64,000 bases of DNA from CALDTK01 sp965213735 (GCA_965213735.1 CBDCAB010000006.1:1240001-1304000); one strand, 5' to 3'. Counted from the stretch's first letter, positions 37,642 to 45,691 are shown. Program-made: numbers and translations. Notes: generated from the letters alone by a model not told the origin.

Positions 37642-38067
37642 ATGGAATTCCCTGATCTAAAGAGCTTGCTGCATCCCAGCGCATACGACGATGATCGGCT
37701 ATTGATGCTGCACAATGCTGCCGAAAAGGGTATTGCAATTCATGTGGCATACCAATTACTCGATGACCGTACCATCACCTTTCCTCTTTTGGAAGCCACC
37801 ACTGGTATAAGTCTGCGCACGATTCAACGAAGGAAAAAAGATGGCACCAGGCTTTCCCCTGCGGAGGGCTCAAACTTGCTCGATGGAATTCGAGTAATAG
37901 ATCGTGCCGTTGAGGTTTTTGGCAATCATACTCGAGCAATGGCGTGGATGGAGCGGCCGATTGCTTCGCTTAAAGGTTGTAAGCCTATAGATTTCTTCAG
38001 CACCAGCCTCGGCCGGAGGGCAATGGAGCGGACTCTAGGTAGGATCGAGCATGGAATCTTTGGATGA
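37642..38067 (+). CDS. ParS/Xre-MbcA-like antitoxin of a RES pair (copy 1)
   Basis: A 141-residue protein homologous to the antitoxin at 41237-41662. The N-terminal half has an Xre-like helix-turn-helix with TGISLRTIQRRKK near residue 54. The C-terminal half has the DUF2384 toxin-binding pattern (AVEVFGNHTRAMAWMERPIASLKGCKPIDFF, then LGRIEHGIFG). These antitoxins bind RES toxins and repress their own promoter. The stop overlaps the ATG of a RES remnant, so here the antitoxin survives without a whole toxin. Confidence 0.8.
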   Translation: MEFPDLKSLLHPSAYDDDRLLMLHNAAEKGIAIHVAYQLLDDRTITFPLLEATTGISLRTIQRRKKDGTRLSPAEGSNLLDGIRVIDRAVEVFGNHTRAMAWMERPIASLKGCKPIDFFSTSLGRRAMERTLGRIEHGIFG

Positions 38068-38153
38068 AGCTATTCAGAATTACCTCTGAAGCCTACGCGG
38101 ATGACCTCTCTGGAGAAGGTGCGCGCTTGTGCGCAGGTAGGTGGAATAATTGA
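38064..38153 (+). pseudogene. Truncated RES-domain toxin remnant
   Basis: A 29-codon frame starts in a 4-base overlap (ATGA) with the antitoxin. Its sequence, LFRITSEAYADDLSGEG then CAGRWNN, matches the N-terminus of RES toxins (compare VYRLTHVKRAGDLSGEG and VGGRWNS in the intact copy at 41646). It then stops at TGA, and no further RES sequence is found downstream in any frame. Intact RES toxins, about 150 residues long, degrade NAD+. This one must be inactive. Confidence 0.8.
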
Positions 38154-38300
38154 TAATTCCATATTTGCTTGGCCCGCAGCCAAGGGTAATGCTATATCAG
38201 CGCAGGGGAGTTGGGCCTAGCTGAGCAGATAAATGCCTTTAGGTTAAGCAGGTACATTTGAGCCGCGAAATTATCGAAGCAGCACCCTCAGCACCTGCCA

Positions 38301-39143
38301 TTGAAAGACTTCAAAAATAAAACAGTAGTCATTACCGGTGCCGCATCAGGTATGGGCCTGGCTTATGCAGAGGCTTTCGCACGCCGCGGAGCGAGACTGG
38401 CGCTAGCTGATATAGATGCCACTGGTTTGGCTAAAGCAGCTGATCGATTTGCAGGTCTGCTCGGAGCGGCCAACGTGCACGCGCAGCGCGTCGATGTGGC
38501 GGAGTGGGAGGAGGTGGTGGGGTTTGCGGCAAGCGTAAAAGAAAAACTTGGTAATGCCCACGTGGTGCTCAATAATGCAGGCATAGGAGGCTACGGACAG
38601 CCTTTTTTCCACACGCCCCTTGCAGAGCTAGAGCAGACGATGTCCGTCAATTTTAATGGAGTGGTTTATGGCACCAAGGCTTTTCTACCTCAGCTCATCG
38701 CGAACGGCGAGGGGGTGCTCGTTAATGTGTCAAGTATCTTTGGCTTAATTGGACCGCCAAATGCAACAGATTATGCTGCGTCTAAATTTGCAGTCAGAGG
38801 CTTTACGGAAGCACTAATGGCGGAATTCTATAATAGCCCTATTCAAATACATTGCTTACATCCCGGGGGTGTGCGGACCAATATTTCTAGCCGCAATCGC
38901 AACGAACGTTTTGATGCAGAAAAACTCATTACTCCTCCTGAAGAAGTGGCAGAATATGTGATAAAATGTATCGCTGCGAAACGACTTAAGATTGTCTATG
39001 GCTACGAGTCCAGAAGAGTTTGGTTAGGATCAAATATCCTTCCGCTGCGCCTGCTAATTAAGCAGTTTTGGCGGGAAGCACATCATATTGTTGATACTGC
39101 TCGCTATGCTGATTTTAATCCCTTTTTAAACGGCAAACGCTAG
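38301..39143 (+). CDS. Short-chain dehydrogenase/reductase
   Basis: A 280-residue SDR oxidoreductase. The cofactor loop is TGAASGMG near residue 12, with LADID after strand 2 suggesting NAD(H) preference, NNAGIGG near 92, and the catalytic NVSS...YAASK set (Ser near 143, Tyr near 155, Lys near 159). TTG at 38301 is the start, giving the usual MKDFKNKTVVITG opening. It converges on a flavin monooxygenase with an 18-base overlap. SDR plus Baeyer-Villiger-like enzyme pairs often act on ketones or steroid-like alcohols; the substrate here is unknown. Confidence 0.9.
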   Translation: MKDFKNKTVVITGAASGMGLAYAEAFARRGARLALADIDATGLAKAADRFAGLLGAANVHAQRVDVAEWEEVVGFAASVKEKLGNAHVVLNNAGIGGYGQPFFHTPLAELEQTMSVNFNGVVYGTKAFLPQLIANGEGVLVNVSSIFGLIGPPNATDYAASKFAVRGFTEALMAEFYNSPIQIHCLHPGGVRTNISSRNRNERFDAEKLITPPEEVAEYVIKCIAAKRLKIVYGYESRRVWLGSNILPLRLLIKQFWREAHHIVDTARYADFNPFLNGKR

Positions 39144-40574
39144 CCGGCCATCATTGACTGGATCTAGCCGCAGCATTTGATAATCGAGCAGAAAATTTTG
39201 GTACATACGCCACGGAGCCTTATCGCCCTGACTGGGCAGTTCGTCTGCCGAGCGATTGATGTATCCAGAGTCGAGGTTCATGAGGCGGGTCCGCGTGAGG
39301 TGCGGCTCGATGACCTGCGGCATAAGTGTGCTGTAGCCATGCCGCTCCATATAGCGCAAAACGCGCGTGATGAACTCACTGGTAAGGTCGCTCTTGAGGG
39401 TCCACGATGCATTGCTATACCCAATAAATACGAAAAAATTAGGCAGCCCACTAAGCATAGTACCCTTATACACGAATGCCTCCGCCAAATTATAGTCGGC
39501 ACCATCGATGCGAATTTTAGCGCCTCCAAAAGCTAGCAAGCGAAGCCCGGTGGCGGCGATAATGATATCAGCAGGCAGCAGTTCACCTGAGTTTAGCAGA
39601 ATTCCGCCTGGGGTGAAGCTTTCGATATGATCGGTCACTACGCTTGCTTTGCCTTCTCGCAGAACGCGGAAGAGGTCGCCATCTGGGGCAAGGCAGAAAC
39701 GCTGTTCCCAAGGCTTGTAGCTAGGCGTAAAGTGAGGCTCGAGAGGGACTGGGCCGAGCTGTTTGCGCACATCGCGCAGGATGAAGCGCCGCATGAAATT
39801 TGGAAAGCGCCGGCAGAGCTCAAAGAAGAGCATGTTGCCGAGAATATTTTTGGTGCGAATAGCGCTGTGTGCGAGGCCTTTCGGCAAAACCCGTTTTAGC
39901 ACCCGCGCAATGGCATCTTCATTGGGTAAAGCTCCGATATAAGTGGGCGAGCGCTGCAACATGGTTACGTGTGCAGTGGTGTCGGCTATGGCTGGAACAA
40001 TTGTTACGGCTGTTGCTCCGCTACCGATGACGACAACACATTTGTCACTTAAGGAAAGATCTCGCGGCCAATGTTGTGGGTGAATCAATTGACCGCCAAA
40101 TCGGTCTGCACCAGCAAATTCTGGTAAATAGCCGCTATCGTAGTTGTAGTATCCGGTGCAGTTAAAGATAAAGTTGGCGGTAAAGCTTTGTGCCTGCCCA
40201 TTGTTTGGTTTTTCGGTGGTAACTGTCCAACGTTTGGCGCTGGAGTCAAAGTCATAGGCGGTGACTTTTTGCTCGTAGCGGATATGCTCTTCGACGTTGT
40301 ATTCTTCAACTGCTTCACGGAGGTAAGATAGAATTGCAGGTGCGTCGGCGAAAGATTTTGGGTCGTCCCAGGTTTTAAACGAGTAGCCAAAGGTGTACAT
40401 ATCCGAATCAGAACGAATTCCCGGGTAGTTGAACAAGCTCCAGGTGCCTCCTATTTCTGCACGTGCTTCGAGGATGAGGTAAGATCTGTGCGGGGATTTG
40501 CGGGCGAGGTGGCAGGCTGCTCCGATTCCGGAAAGTCCTGCGCCAATAATGAGGATATCGTGGTGTGGAGCCAT
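39126..40574 (-). CDS. Flavin-containing (Baeyer-Villiger-like) monooxygenase
   Basis: A 482-residue FAD/NADPH enzyme. The FAD loop is IIGAGLSGIG near residue 7, and the second Rossmann loop VVVIGSGATAV is near 185. The monooxygenase fingerprint appears as FGGQLIHPQHWP near 165, close to FxGxxxHxxxW(P/D). GGTWSLFNYPGIRSDSDMY near 42 and a late ATGLRLL segment also fit the class. It inserts oxygen into ketones or other soft nucleophiles using NADPH. The convergent SDR may supply or remove the ketone. Confidence 0.9.
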   Translation of the reverse strand: MAPHHDILIIGAGLSGIGAACHLARKSPHRSYLILEARAEIGGTWSLFNYPGIRSDSDMYTFGYSFKTWDDPKSFADAPAILSYLREAVEEYNVEEHIRYEQKVTAYDFDSSAKRWTVTTEKPNNGQAQSFTANFIFNCTGYYNYDSGYLPEFAGADRFGGQLIHPQHWPRDLSLSDKCVVVIGSGATAVTIVPAIADTTAHVTMLQRSPTYIGALPNEDAIARVLKRVLPKGLAHSAIRTKNILGNMLFFELCRRFPNFMRRFILRDVRKQLGPVPLEPHFTPSYKPWEQRFCLAPDGDLFRVLREGKASVVTDHIESFTPGGILLNSGELLPADIIIAATGLRLLAFGGAKIRIDGADYNLAEAFVYKGTMLSGLPNFFVFIGYSNASWTLKSDLTSEFITRVLRYMERHGYSTLMPQVIEPHLTRTRLMNLDSGYINRSADELPSQGDKAPWRMYQNFLLDYQMLRLDPVNDGRLAFAV

Positions 40575-40629
40575 GAATTGGAGCGACTGAGAAGGGCTAA
40601 GGTAGGCGTGATGTCTGAGTAGATGCTTA

Positions 40630-40800
40630 TTATATCAGGATACAGCTGGTGGTGTGCCCAAAATTGCAGAGTATTTGCGCTGCATAGTTAATTCGATTGG
40701 CTGCGGCTTCGGGCCGATCATGTTCGTACAAGAGTTTAGCATCCGCTAAACGCTGGTGAGCGTTTCGCCTCCAATTTTTAATTTCGTTTGTATTCGCCAT
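40630..40800 (-). pseudogene. HEPN-domain protein, apparently truncated
   Basis: A 56-residue frame begins at 40800, overlapping the stop of the nucleotidyltransferase gene by one base (TAATG). Its pattern W.RNA.QRLADAKLLYEHDRPEAAANRINYAAQ resembles the first two helices of HEPN toxins paired with minimal nucleotidyltransferases. Full HEPN proteins have about 110-140 residues and carry R-x4-6-H RNase residues in the missing part. The C-terminal tail ILCNFGHTTSCILI does not resemble the family, suggesting a truncation by rearrangement. A short functional form cannot be excluded. Confidence 0.5.
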
Positions 40801-41159
40801 TATAACAGTACAGCGTCAACTGCTACGGTGCGAAGGAATAATGATGCTGTTTGTTGATTGTGCATTTGATTTTTAGTCCTAACAATTGTTGCTATGTGCG
40901 TACCGTATTCTGGAGGAAAGGCGTAATAGAGACCTTCGGTAATGGCAATATCGCCTTTGAAGCTTACTTCATCAAGCAGCACTAGCACGTCCCAATCTGA
41001 ATCTTCACGCGCGTCACCACGCGCTCGCGATCCAAACAAGAGCACCTCAGCCTCAGGTTCAATGGCGAGCACGGCAGCTTTGATGCGGCGGCACACAGGA
41101 TGGCTACGCAGCGCGGAGATGCGATGAGTAGAGGCGGTTATGGTGGAGGTTGGCGTCAC
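40800..41159 (-). CDS. Minimal nucleotidyltransferase (MNT) antitoxin-like protein
   Basis: A 119-residue protein with the polymerase-beta nucleotidyltransferase motif GSRARGDAREDSDWDVLVLL near residue 43, which supplies the GS and the D.D metal ligands. MNT proteins paired with HEPN toxins add AMP to the toxin and silence it. The gene is coupled to the HEPN fragment and divergent from the ParS/RES pair, with 77 bases between. Confidence 0.82.
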   Translation of the reverse strand: MTPTSTITASTHRISALRSHPVCRRIKAAVLAIEPEAEVLLFGSRARGDAREDSDWDVLVLLDEVSFKGDIAITEGLYYAFPPEYGTHIATIVRTKNQMHNQQTASLFLRTVAVDAVLL

Positions 41160-41236
41160 GCCTTAAAGATAAGGTACTAGAACAATTGCTTGGCGGTGAA
41201 AACATTATACGCACTTTGGCGTTAGATTAGCGACAA

Positions 41237-41662
41237 ATGCGTGCAGGCATGATACTCAACGATATTTCGGCTTTCGCCACGGATGGTGAAGGAGCCTACC
41301 AACTCCTGACTTTCGAGCGCTCTGGTATTCCCATTGCGGAAGTAGAGAAATTGAAGCGCAGCTATGGTTTTATCGACAAAGAAATCCTTGCTATCCTACG
41401 CATGAATCTTCGCACTCTCCAGCGGCGCAGAAAGGGCGATCAGGTGCTTGATGCCCATGAGAGTGCTGCCTTCGTGGCCGCTGCCCGATGTTTAGCCTAT
41501 GCCGTTGAGGTTTTTGGGAGTCGAGAGAAGGTCACGCGTTGGCTCCGTCAGCCCAACGGATCACTTAAGGGTGAGACGCCGCTCGAGCTGTTAGGTTCAG
41601 CCACTGGTCTTGGGCTGGTTCGGGCTACGCTTACCCGTATTGAGTATGGCGTCTATAGCTGA
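41237..41662 (+). CDS. ParS/Xre-MbcA-like antitoxin of a RES pair (copy 2)
   Basis: A 141-residue antitoxin with the same length and layout as the protein at 37642. A helix-turn-helix region (AILRMNLRTLQRRRKG near residue 54) precedes the DUF2384 part (AVEVFGSREKVTRWLRQPNGSLKGETPLELL, ending RIEYGVYS). It neutralises the RES toxin encoded right after it, whose start lies 17 bases inside this gene. Autorepression at the divergent region before 41237 is expected from the family. Confidence 0.85.
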   Translation: MRAGMILNDISAFATDGEGAYQLLTFERSGIPIAEVEKLKRSYGFIDKEILAILRMNLRTLQRRRKGDQVLDAHESAAFVAAARCLAYAVEVFGSREKVTRWLRQPNGSLKGETPLELLGSATGLGLVRATLTRIEYGVYS

Positions 41663-42110
41663 ATCAGCTAAAACTAAGGTTTATCGGCTGACCCATGTTA
41701 AGCGTGCGGGTGACCTGTCGGGTGAAGGCAGTCGCCGCGTTGGAGGTCGCTGGAATAGCCGAGGTGTGCCAGCGCTTTATACTTCTGAAAGCATTGCACT
41801 CTCAGTTCTCGAAGTGCTGGTTCATCTTCAGCTAATCGATACGCTGCCTGAGATGTATTACACGACAGTTATTGAGGTCAACGAAGTGATAAGCGAGCGC
41901 ATAGAAACGCTACCAAGTAGCTTGGCCTCTTGCCGTGCGGTAGGTGACGGTCTGCTCAACGATGTTGCGATTCTTGGCTTTTGGGTTCCTTCGGTGATTG
42001 TACCTCGCGAAGACAATCTCGTGTTGAATCCTAGGTGCAGCCGCTTTGCTGAGGCGGTGAGCGTAGTCGATTCTTTTGCGCAGCGTCTTGACGCACGGCT
42101 ACTTCAGTGA
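41646..42110 (+). CDS. RES-domain toxin (intact copy)
   Basis: A 154-residue RES toxin, named for conserved Arg, Glu and Ser. VYRLTHVKRAGDLSGEGSRRVGGRWNSRGVPALYTSES covers the Arg region; the Glu is in VLEVLVHL near residue 60 and the Ser lies in the later conserved PSVIVPREDN segment or nearby. Studied RES toxins break down NAD+ and arrest growth. The ATG at 41646 was chosen because homologues begin just before the VYRLT strand. The pair appears intact, unlike copy 1. Confidence 0.85.
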   Translation: MASIAESAKTKVYRLTHVKRAGDLSGEGSRRVGGRWNSRGVPALYTSESIALSVLEVLVHLQLIDTLPEMYYTTVIEVNEVISERIETLPSSLASCRAVGDGLLNDVAILGFWVPSVIVPREDNLVLNPRCSRFAEAVSVVDSFAQRLDARLLQ

Positions 42111-42206
42111 GGATAGGAATCCTGGCAGAACCGAGCTACTCCGCTTTGCAGAAGCTCGGTTGTAGAAATACGCTTTCCCTCATTCAATCGTAGATTAGCT
42201 CTTTGT

Positions 42207-42758
42207 ATGCCTCTCCTTCTCATCATTGCCGGTTCTAATGGCGCGGGCAAAACGACCTTTGCCAAGCCTTACGTAGCTGACCGGGGTCTGCGCTTCCTAA
42301 ATGCCGATGAACTGACTCGCGAGTTTGAGCAGCGAGGCGAAGCGCAGGCACTGGTGAAGGCGGGTCGACAGTTTTTGCAAGAGGTAGATACCGCTATCAC
42401 ATCAGGCGAAGATTTCGCTATGGAGACCACTTTGTCTGGTAGCTACATCTATGGCGTCGTTGAACGCGCCAAAGCAGCAGGGTATCGCGTTGAGTTGGTC
42501 TATCTCTTTGTCAAGAGTCCGGCTGAGGCCGTTGCGCGGGTTGCTCAACGGGTGCTAAAAGGCGGCCATGACGTTCCTGAAGAGGCGATTCGGCGGCGCT
42601 ACGCACGCAGCAGACGTAACTTTTTGCGCTTGCGCGAATTAACCGACATGTGGGAATTATACTACTCAAGTCCGCACCGAGTTTTACTGGTAGCCAAACG
42701 AACAGACAAGTTTTCGGTTATCTTTATTGACGACGTCTACCATGCCTTCATCGACTAA
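42207..42758 (+). CDS. Zeta-toxin-like P-loop kinase
   Basis: A 183-residue kinase with Walker A AGSNGAGKTTFAKPY near residue 8, a zeta-like ETTLSGSYIY segment near 73 (substrate-site region) and the lid Arg-rich block RRRYARSRRNFLRL near 130. Zeta toxins phosphorylate UDP-N-acetylglucosamine; this chromosomal form could have another small-molecule substrate. No epsilon antitoxin precedes it. Instead a 75-residue protein follows 11 bases downstream. Confidence 0.82.
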   Translation: MPLLLIIAGSNGAGKTTFAKPYVADRGLRFLNADELTREFEQRGEAQALVKAGRQFLQEVDTAITSGEDFAMETTLSGSYIYGVVERAKAAGYRVELVYLFVKSPAEAVARVAQRVLKGGHDVPEEAIRRRYARSRRNFLRLRELTDMWELYYSSPHRVLLVAKRTDKFSVIFIDDVYHAFID

Positions 42759-42769
42759 AAAAGGTCATC

Positions 42770-42997
42770 ATGAGCAAAAATCCTCCAAGCATATTTAGCG
42801 ATCTCCTTGATACGGAGGCTCAAAACCGTCTCCGCATCATGAATGAGGCCGCGGCCGCTGCTGGTGCCGAGAATCGCGCACTCGGTATTCCTGAGTTTTA
42901 TACCAAAGATGGGCGACTCACTTTTCGCTACCCTGATGGGCGCGAGACGACAGAGTGGCCTACCGAGGTGCTGGGGCCTGATCCCCGGAAGGGGTGA
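42770..42997 (+). CDS. Small partner protein of the zeta-like kinase
   Basis: A 75-residue protein with a helical N-terminal half (LDTEAQNRLRIMNEAAAAAG) and a short C-terminal strand region (FYTKDGRLTFRYPDGRET). No family is recognised. The tight spacing behind the kinase gene, and similar small genes beside kinases of this type in other Bacteroidota, suggest an antitoxin or regulator; this is inference. Confidence 0.55.
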   Translation: MSKNPPSIFSDLLDTEAQNRLRIMNEAAAAAGAENRALGIPEFYTKDGRLTFRYPDGRETTEWPTEVLGPDPRKG

Positions 42998-43093
42998 GGA
43001 ATGGCGCTTCCTCCGCCGTTTGAATTTGTTACCAAGTAAGACATCAGCTTATAGCTAAGCGCAACAGCAACTTGTACCGTATCTGGGTACAAG

Positions 43094-43378
43094 ATGCCCA
43101 TCCAAACAATCTATTCCGACGCTCGTGCCCGCTTGGTAGAGCCATCGAACCGCGACAGTGATGACCGAGAGACAATTATTATTACACGGCGGGGCAGTGA
43201 AGATATGGCGATGCTCCCGGCGAGTGAGCTTGCGAGCTTACGCTAAACTTTACACCTGCTCAGTCCACCACGCAACGCCCAGCGGCTCCGTGAAGCATTG
43301 TATTGGTCTGCACGAGACGGCGAATCGGGCATAGACCTCAAATCAGTTCGCACGAACATTGAGAGAGATCCGGCGTGA
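43094..43378 (+). pseudogene. Phd/YefM-type antitoxin with an in-frame nonsense codon
   Basis: The frame from 43094 reads QTIYSDARARLVEPSNR, then ETIIITRRGSEDMAMLPASELASLR and meets TAA at 43244-43246. In the same frame the sequence continues TLHLLSPPRNAQRLREALYWSARDG, the expected C-terminal half of a YefM antitoxin (family consensus ELASL.ETL.LL.SP.NA.RL). A GAA-to-TAA change at that Glu explains it. The true end at 43378 overlaps the YoeB start by 4 bases. YefM antitoxins bind DNA with the N-terminal half and the toxin with the C-terminal half, so this one has lost neutralising ability. Confidence 0.85.
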
Positions 43379-43661
43379 GGCAGGCCCGCTTTAGTCCTGG
43401 CTTTCTGGAAGATTTGACTTACTGGATTAAGCAAGACCGTAAGGTTGTCCTCAGGTTGATGCGCCTGATTGAGGACACTTTAAGCGACCCTAGTAGCGGA
43501 ATCGGCAAGCCGGAACCACTCTTCTAGTTGGGGGCTGGGGGCTGGGGGCTGGGAGCTGGCTATCAGTCCAAGCGTTAGACCCCGAGCACCGTCTGGTGTA
43601 TGTCGTGTACGAGAGCCGCGTGGATTTTTTTGCAGGCACTCATCCGGTACTAAGAGCTTAA
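43375..43661 (+). pseudogene. YoeB/Txe-type toxin interrupted by a heptamer repeat
   Basis: The GTG at 43375 opens a YoeB-like sequence (FSPGFLEDLTYWIKQDRK, then DPSSGIGKPEPL) that ends at TAG, 43525-43527, exactly where the family continues KPEPLKG.L.G.WSR. A GGGGGCT tandem array follows, and then, in another frame, DPEHRLVYVVYESRVDFF, the recognisable end of YoeB (consensus EHRLVY). The toxin is therefore split by repeat DNA. Intact YoeB is a ribosome-dependent mRNA endonuclease. Loss of the toxin matches the nonsense codon in its antitoxin. Confidence 0.85.
43530..43557 (+). repeat. GGGGGCT tandem heptamers inside yoeB
   Basis: Three exact GGGGGCT units and a fourth with one change (GGGAGCT) lie in tandem. 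Four G-runs of at least three make a G-quadruplex possible. The array sits at the point where the yoeB frame is lost. Confidence 0.9.
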
Positions 43662-43785
43662 GCAAGGCCTGCTACACGACGCATCTATGCCATGTTGATT
43701 TAATTGACTGGGCAGCTGGAAACAAAGGCTTTGCCGCAATTAGCTGAACGAGAGAATCCATGTCCATCTGGAACTCATTCCCCCT

Positions 43786-44433
43786 GTGAAAGCGTTACTG
43801 AAAAAAAGAAGCGAAATTGCCAGCATGCCTGTCCCTTTTCCTAGTGACCGTACTTTCATTACTCCAGCGCTGCTGCGCCTGCGGGCTGGCGGCGAGGTAG
43901 ATCCAAATATTTTAACCCGTTGGCAACGCGAGGGGCGGGTGGAGAAGTTGCGCAATGGGCTGTACCTCAACCCCAACAGCGATTTTGTAGGAGGTGCTGA
44001 CCTGTTTGTCGTAGCCAATCTGCTGTACCCACCTTCGTACGTCTCTCTTCATTCTGCACTTGACTATTGGGGCCTTATTCCAGATGTAACCTTTGAGGTG
44101 ACGAGTGTCTCTACCCGTAAAACCTGGCTTACGACAGCGAACAGGGCTCGCTACAGCTATCGGCAGCTACCACCGAAATTATTTTTCGGCTTTGACACTA
44201 CAGTCTGGAAAGGTGAGGCCGTTTACATTGCCCACCCTGAAAAAGCGCTAATAGATTACGCTTACTTTCATCATGAAATGGACGATCCTGACTATATCTA
44301 CGAGATGCGTTTCGATGAGCAAATCGTTCACGAAGAGCTCGATTGGGACCGTATGAACCGATACTTAACGCAAGCGGGATCTGATTCTCTCACGCGTCGC
44401 ATGCGACTACTGCGCGAAGTCGAACTGCTATGA
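43786..44433 (+). CDS. AbiEi-type antitoxin
   Basis: A 215-residue protein with an N-terminal winged-helix (FITPALLRLRAGGEVDPNILTRWQREGRVEKLRNGLYL) and a C-terminal AbiEi domain including YVSLHSALDYWGLIPD near residue 86 and HPEKALIDYAYF near 148. AbiEi represses the operon and counteracts the AbiEii toxin. The start could be the GTG at 43786 or an ATG at 43828. It overlaps the toxin gene by 4 bases. Confidence 0.85.
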   Translation: MKALLKKRSEIASMPVPFPSDRTFITPALLRLRAGGEVDPNILTRWQREGRVEKLRNGLYLNPNSDFVGGADLFVVANLLYPPSYVSLHSALDYWGLIPDVTFEVTSVSTRKTWLTTANRARYSYRQLPPKLFFGFDTTVWKGEAVYIAHPEKALIDYAYFHHEMDDPDYIYEMRFDEQIVHEELDWDRMNRYLTQAGSDSLTRRMRLLREVELL

Positions 44434-45191
44434 AACCTCTAAACGAGCTACTCGAACATTTTCCCCCCGAAGTTCGCGCGGAGCATGCGCTTGGAATCCT
44501 ACGCGAGTACGTCCAGCTAGAGATGTTGCGGCTGCTGTTTAACGCCCGACATGGGAGCAAATTCACGTTTTTGGGTGGCACGGCTTTACGATTGGCTTAT
44601 AAGACGGATCGCTTTTCAGAAGATCTGGACTTTGACAATAAAGGCCTGTCTCGCGACGAGTTTGAACATACGCTTGGAAAAATTGCTCGTGGGCTAGAAT
44701 TGATTGACTACCCCTGCAAGCTCCACTTTACCTACAAGGGCGCATACCACTGTGCAGTGAAGTTCCCGGCCCTGCTCTACAAGTATGGGCTGAGCCCACA
44801 CAAAGAGGCTCGCCTCATGATCAAGGTCGATACCGAGGCTCAGGGTTACGACTACGAGAGGGAGGTCCGTCGGATCACAGGTCTTGGCGTGGTTACCGAC
44901 ATTGCCGTCGTCCCGCTCGATTTGCTCTGTGCGATGAAGATTTCAGCTGTACTCGGCCGGCGTCGACCGAAGGGCCGTGACTTTTACGACCTCAGTTGGT
45001 GTCTCGAGCGTACCCAACCTGATTACAGCTATTTGGAGGCGAAGGTCGGCATTACCACGCCCGAGCAGCTACGCGAGCGCGTAAGTGCGCATACGTCAGA
45101 CTTTGACTTTGAGCGGTTGGCTCAGGATGTGCGGCCGTTTTTGATGCGGGCTGAGGATGTGGAAAGGGTGAGGGGTTTTGAGATGGGGTGA
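44430..45191 (+). CDS. AbiEii-type nucleotidyltransferase toxin
   Basis: A 253-residue protein with the AbiEii motif FLGGTALRLAY near residue 49 and RFSEDLDFD near 65, giving the GG/GT and D.D nucleotidyltransferase site, plus PLDLLCAMKISAVLGRRRPKGRDFYDL near 170. Toxins of this family block growth by transferring nucleotides onto tRNA acceptor ends and can abort phage infection. Both genes of this pair look intact, unlike several neighbours. Confidence 0.88.
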   Translation: MKPLNELLEHFPPEVRAEHALGILREYVQLEMLRLLFNARHGSKFTFLGGTALRLAYKTDRFSEDLDFDNKGLSRDEFEHTLGKIARGLELIDYPCKLHFTYKGAYHCAVKFPALLYKYGLSPHKEARLMIKVDTEAQGYDYEREVRRITGLGVVTDIAVVPLDLLCAMKISAVLGRRRPKGRDFYDLSWCLERTQPDYSYLEAKVGITTPEQLRERVSAHTSDFDFERLAQDVRPFLMRAEDVERVRGFEMG

Positions 45192-45475
45192 TGGGTGGGA
45201 ATGATTGTGAACTTCTATCATTGTTACCAAACCGCTCGACATTTTTCAGAATTTTGGCTGATTGGTAGCCCTTCATCGCTCGCGTTATTTGATCTATTAG
45301 ATAGACCGTCTAAAAGCAATTAGTGAGACTTCAGCCAGAGTAACCGTAAAGCGCAGGCGATCGAGTCTTGTTAACTATATCGAAGATCTAATCTACCGGT
45401 TTAACGAACAAATAAAGCAGAAGACAGTCATTCGAAAAGAAACGAAAGCTTGACAATTGGCGTACAGCTGCCGAA
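45192..45475. other. A+T-rich gene-free stretch after the AbiE pair
   Basis: No supported gene. A short plus-strand frame ending near 45453 (LVNYIEDLIYRFNEQIKQK) looks protein-like and could be the tail of a decayed gene, but it has no start and no recognised family. Confidence 0.3.
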
Positions 45476-45691
45476 CTACTCATCGTCAAAATTTTGAAGT
45501 AGGTCATTAAAGTTCCTACCTATGCTGTTCTCGGCATGTGGGCATGATTTAGTGAGCTTATTGAGCACTTTACAAACTGTCGTTGGACCGTAGGTCTGAT
45601 AGCCTTGCTTTTCCGCTTTCGTTATTGCGTGCGGATAAAAGCTTTGAGTGAAATTTTTACCAGAGTGGTCATGAGTTTTGTCTAGTCTCAT
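45476..45691 (-). CDS. Small hypothetical protein
   Basis: A 71-residue polar protein (HAITKAEKQGYQTYGPTTVCKVL then HAENSIGRNFNDLL). It is not recognised. It starts 34 bases after the DUF4262 stop on the same strand, behind a CGTTACAATAATG context similar to the CGTTACCAGTAATATG context ahead of DUF4262. It could be a second cargo gene or a fragment. Confidence 0.35.
   Translation of the reverse strand: MRLDKTHDHSGKNFTQSFYPHAITKAEKQGYQTYGPTTVCKVLNKLTKSCPHAENSIGRNFNDLLQNFDDE

Noticed and set aside
37237..37660. Frames through tRNA-Gly and the G-rich repeats
   Set aside because: They are created by the repeats (Gly/Trp/Leu-rich translation) and overlap the tRNA.
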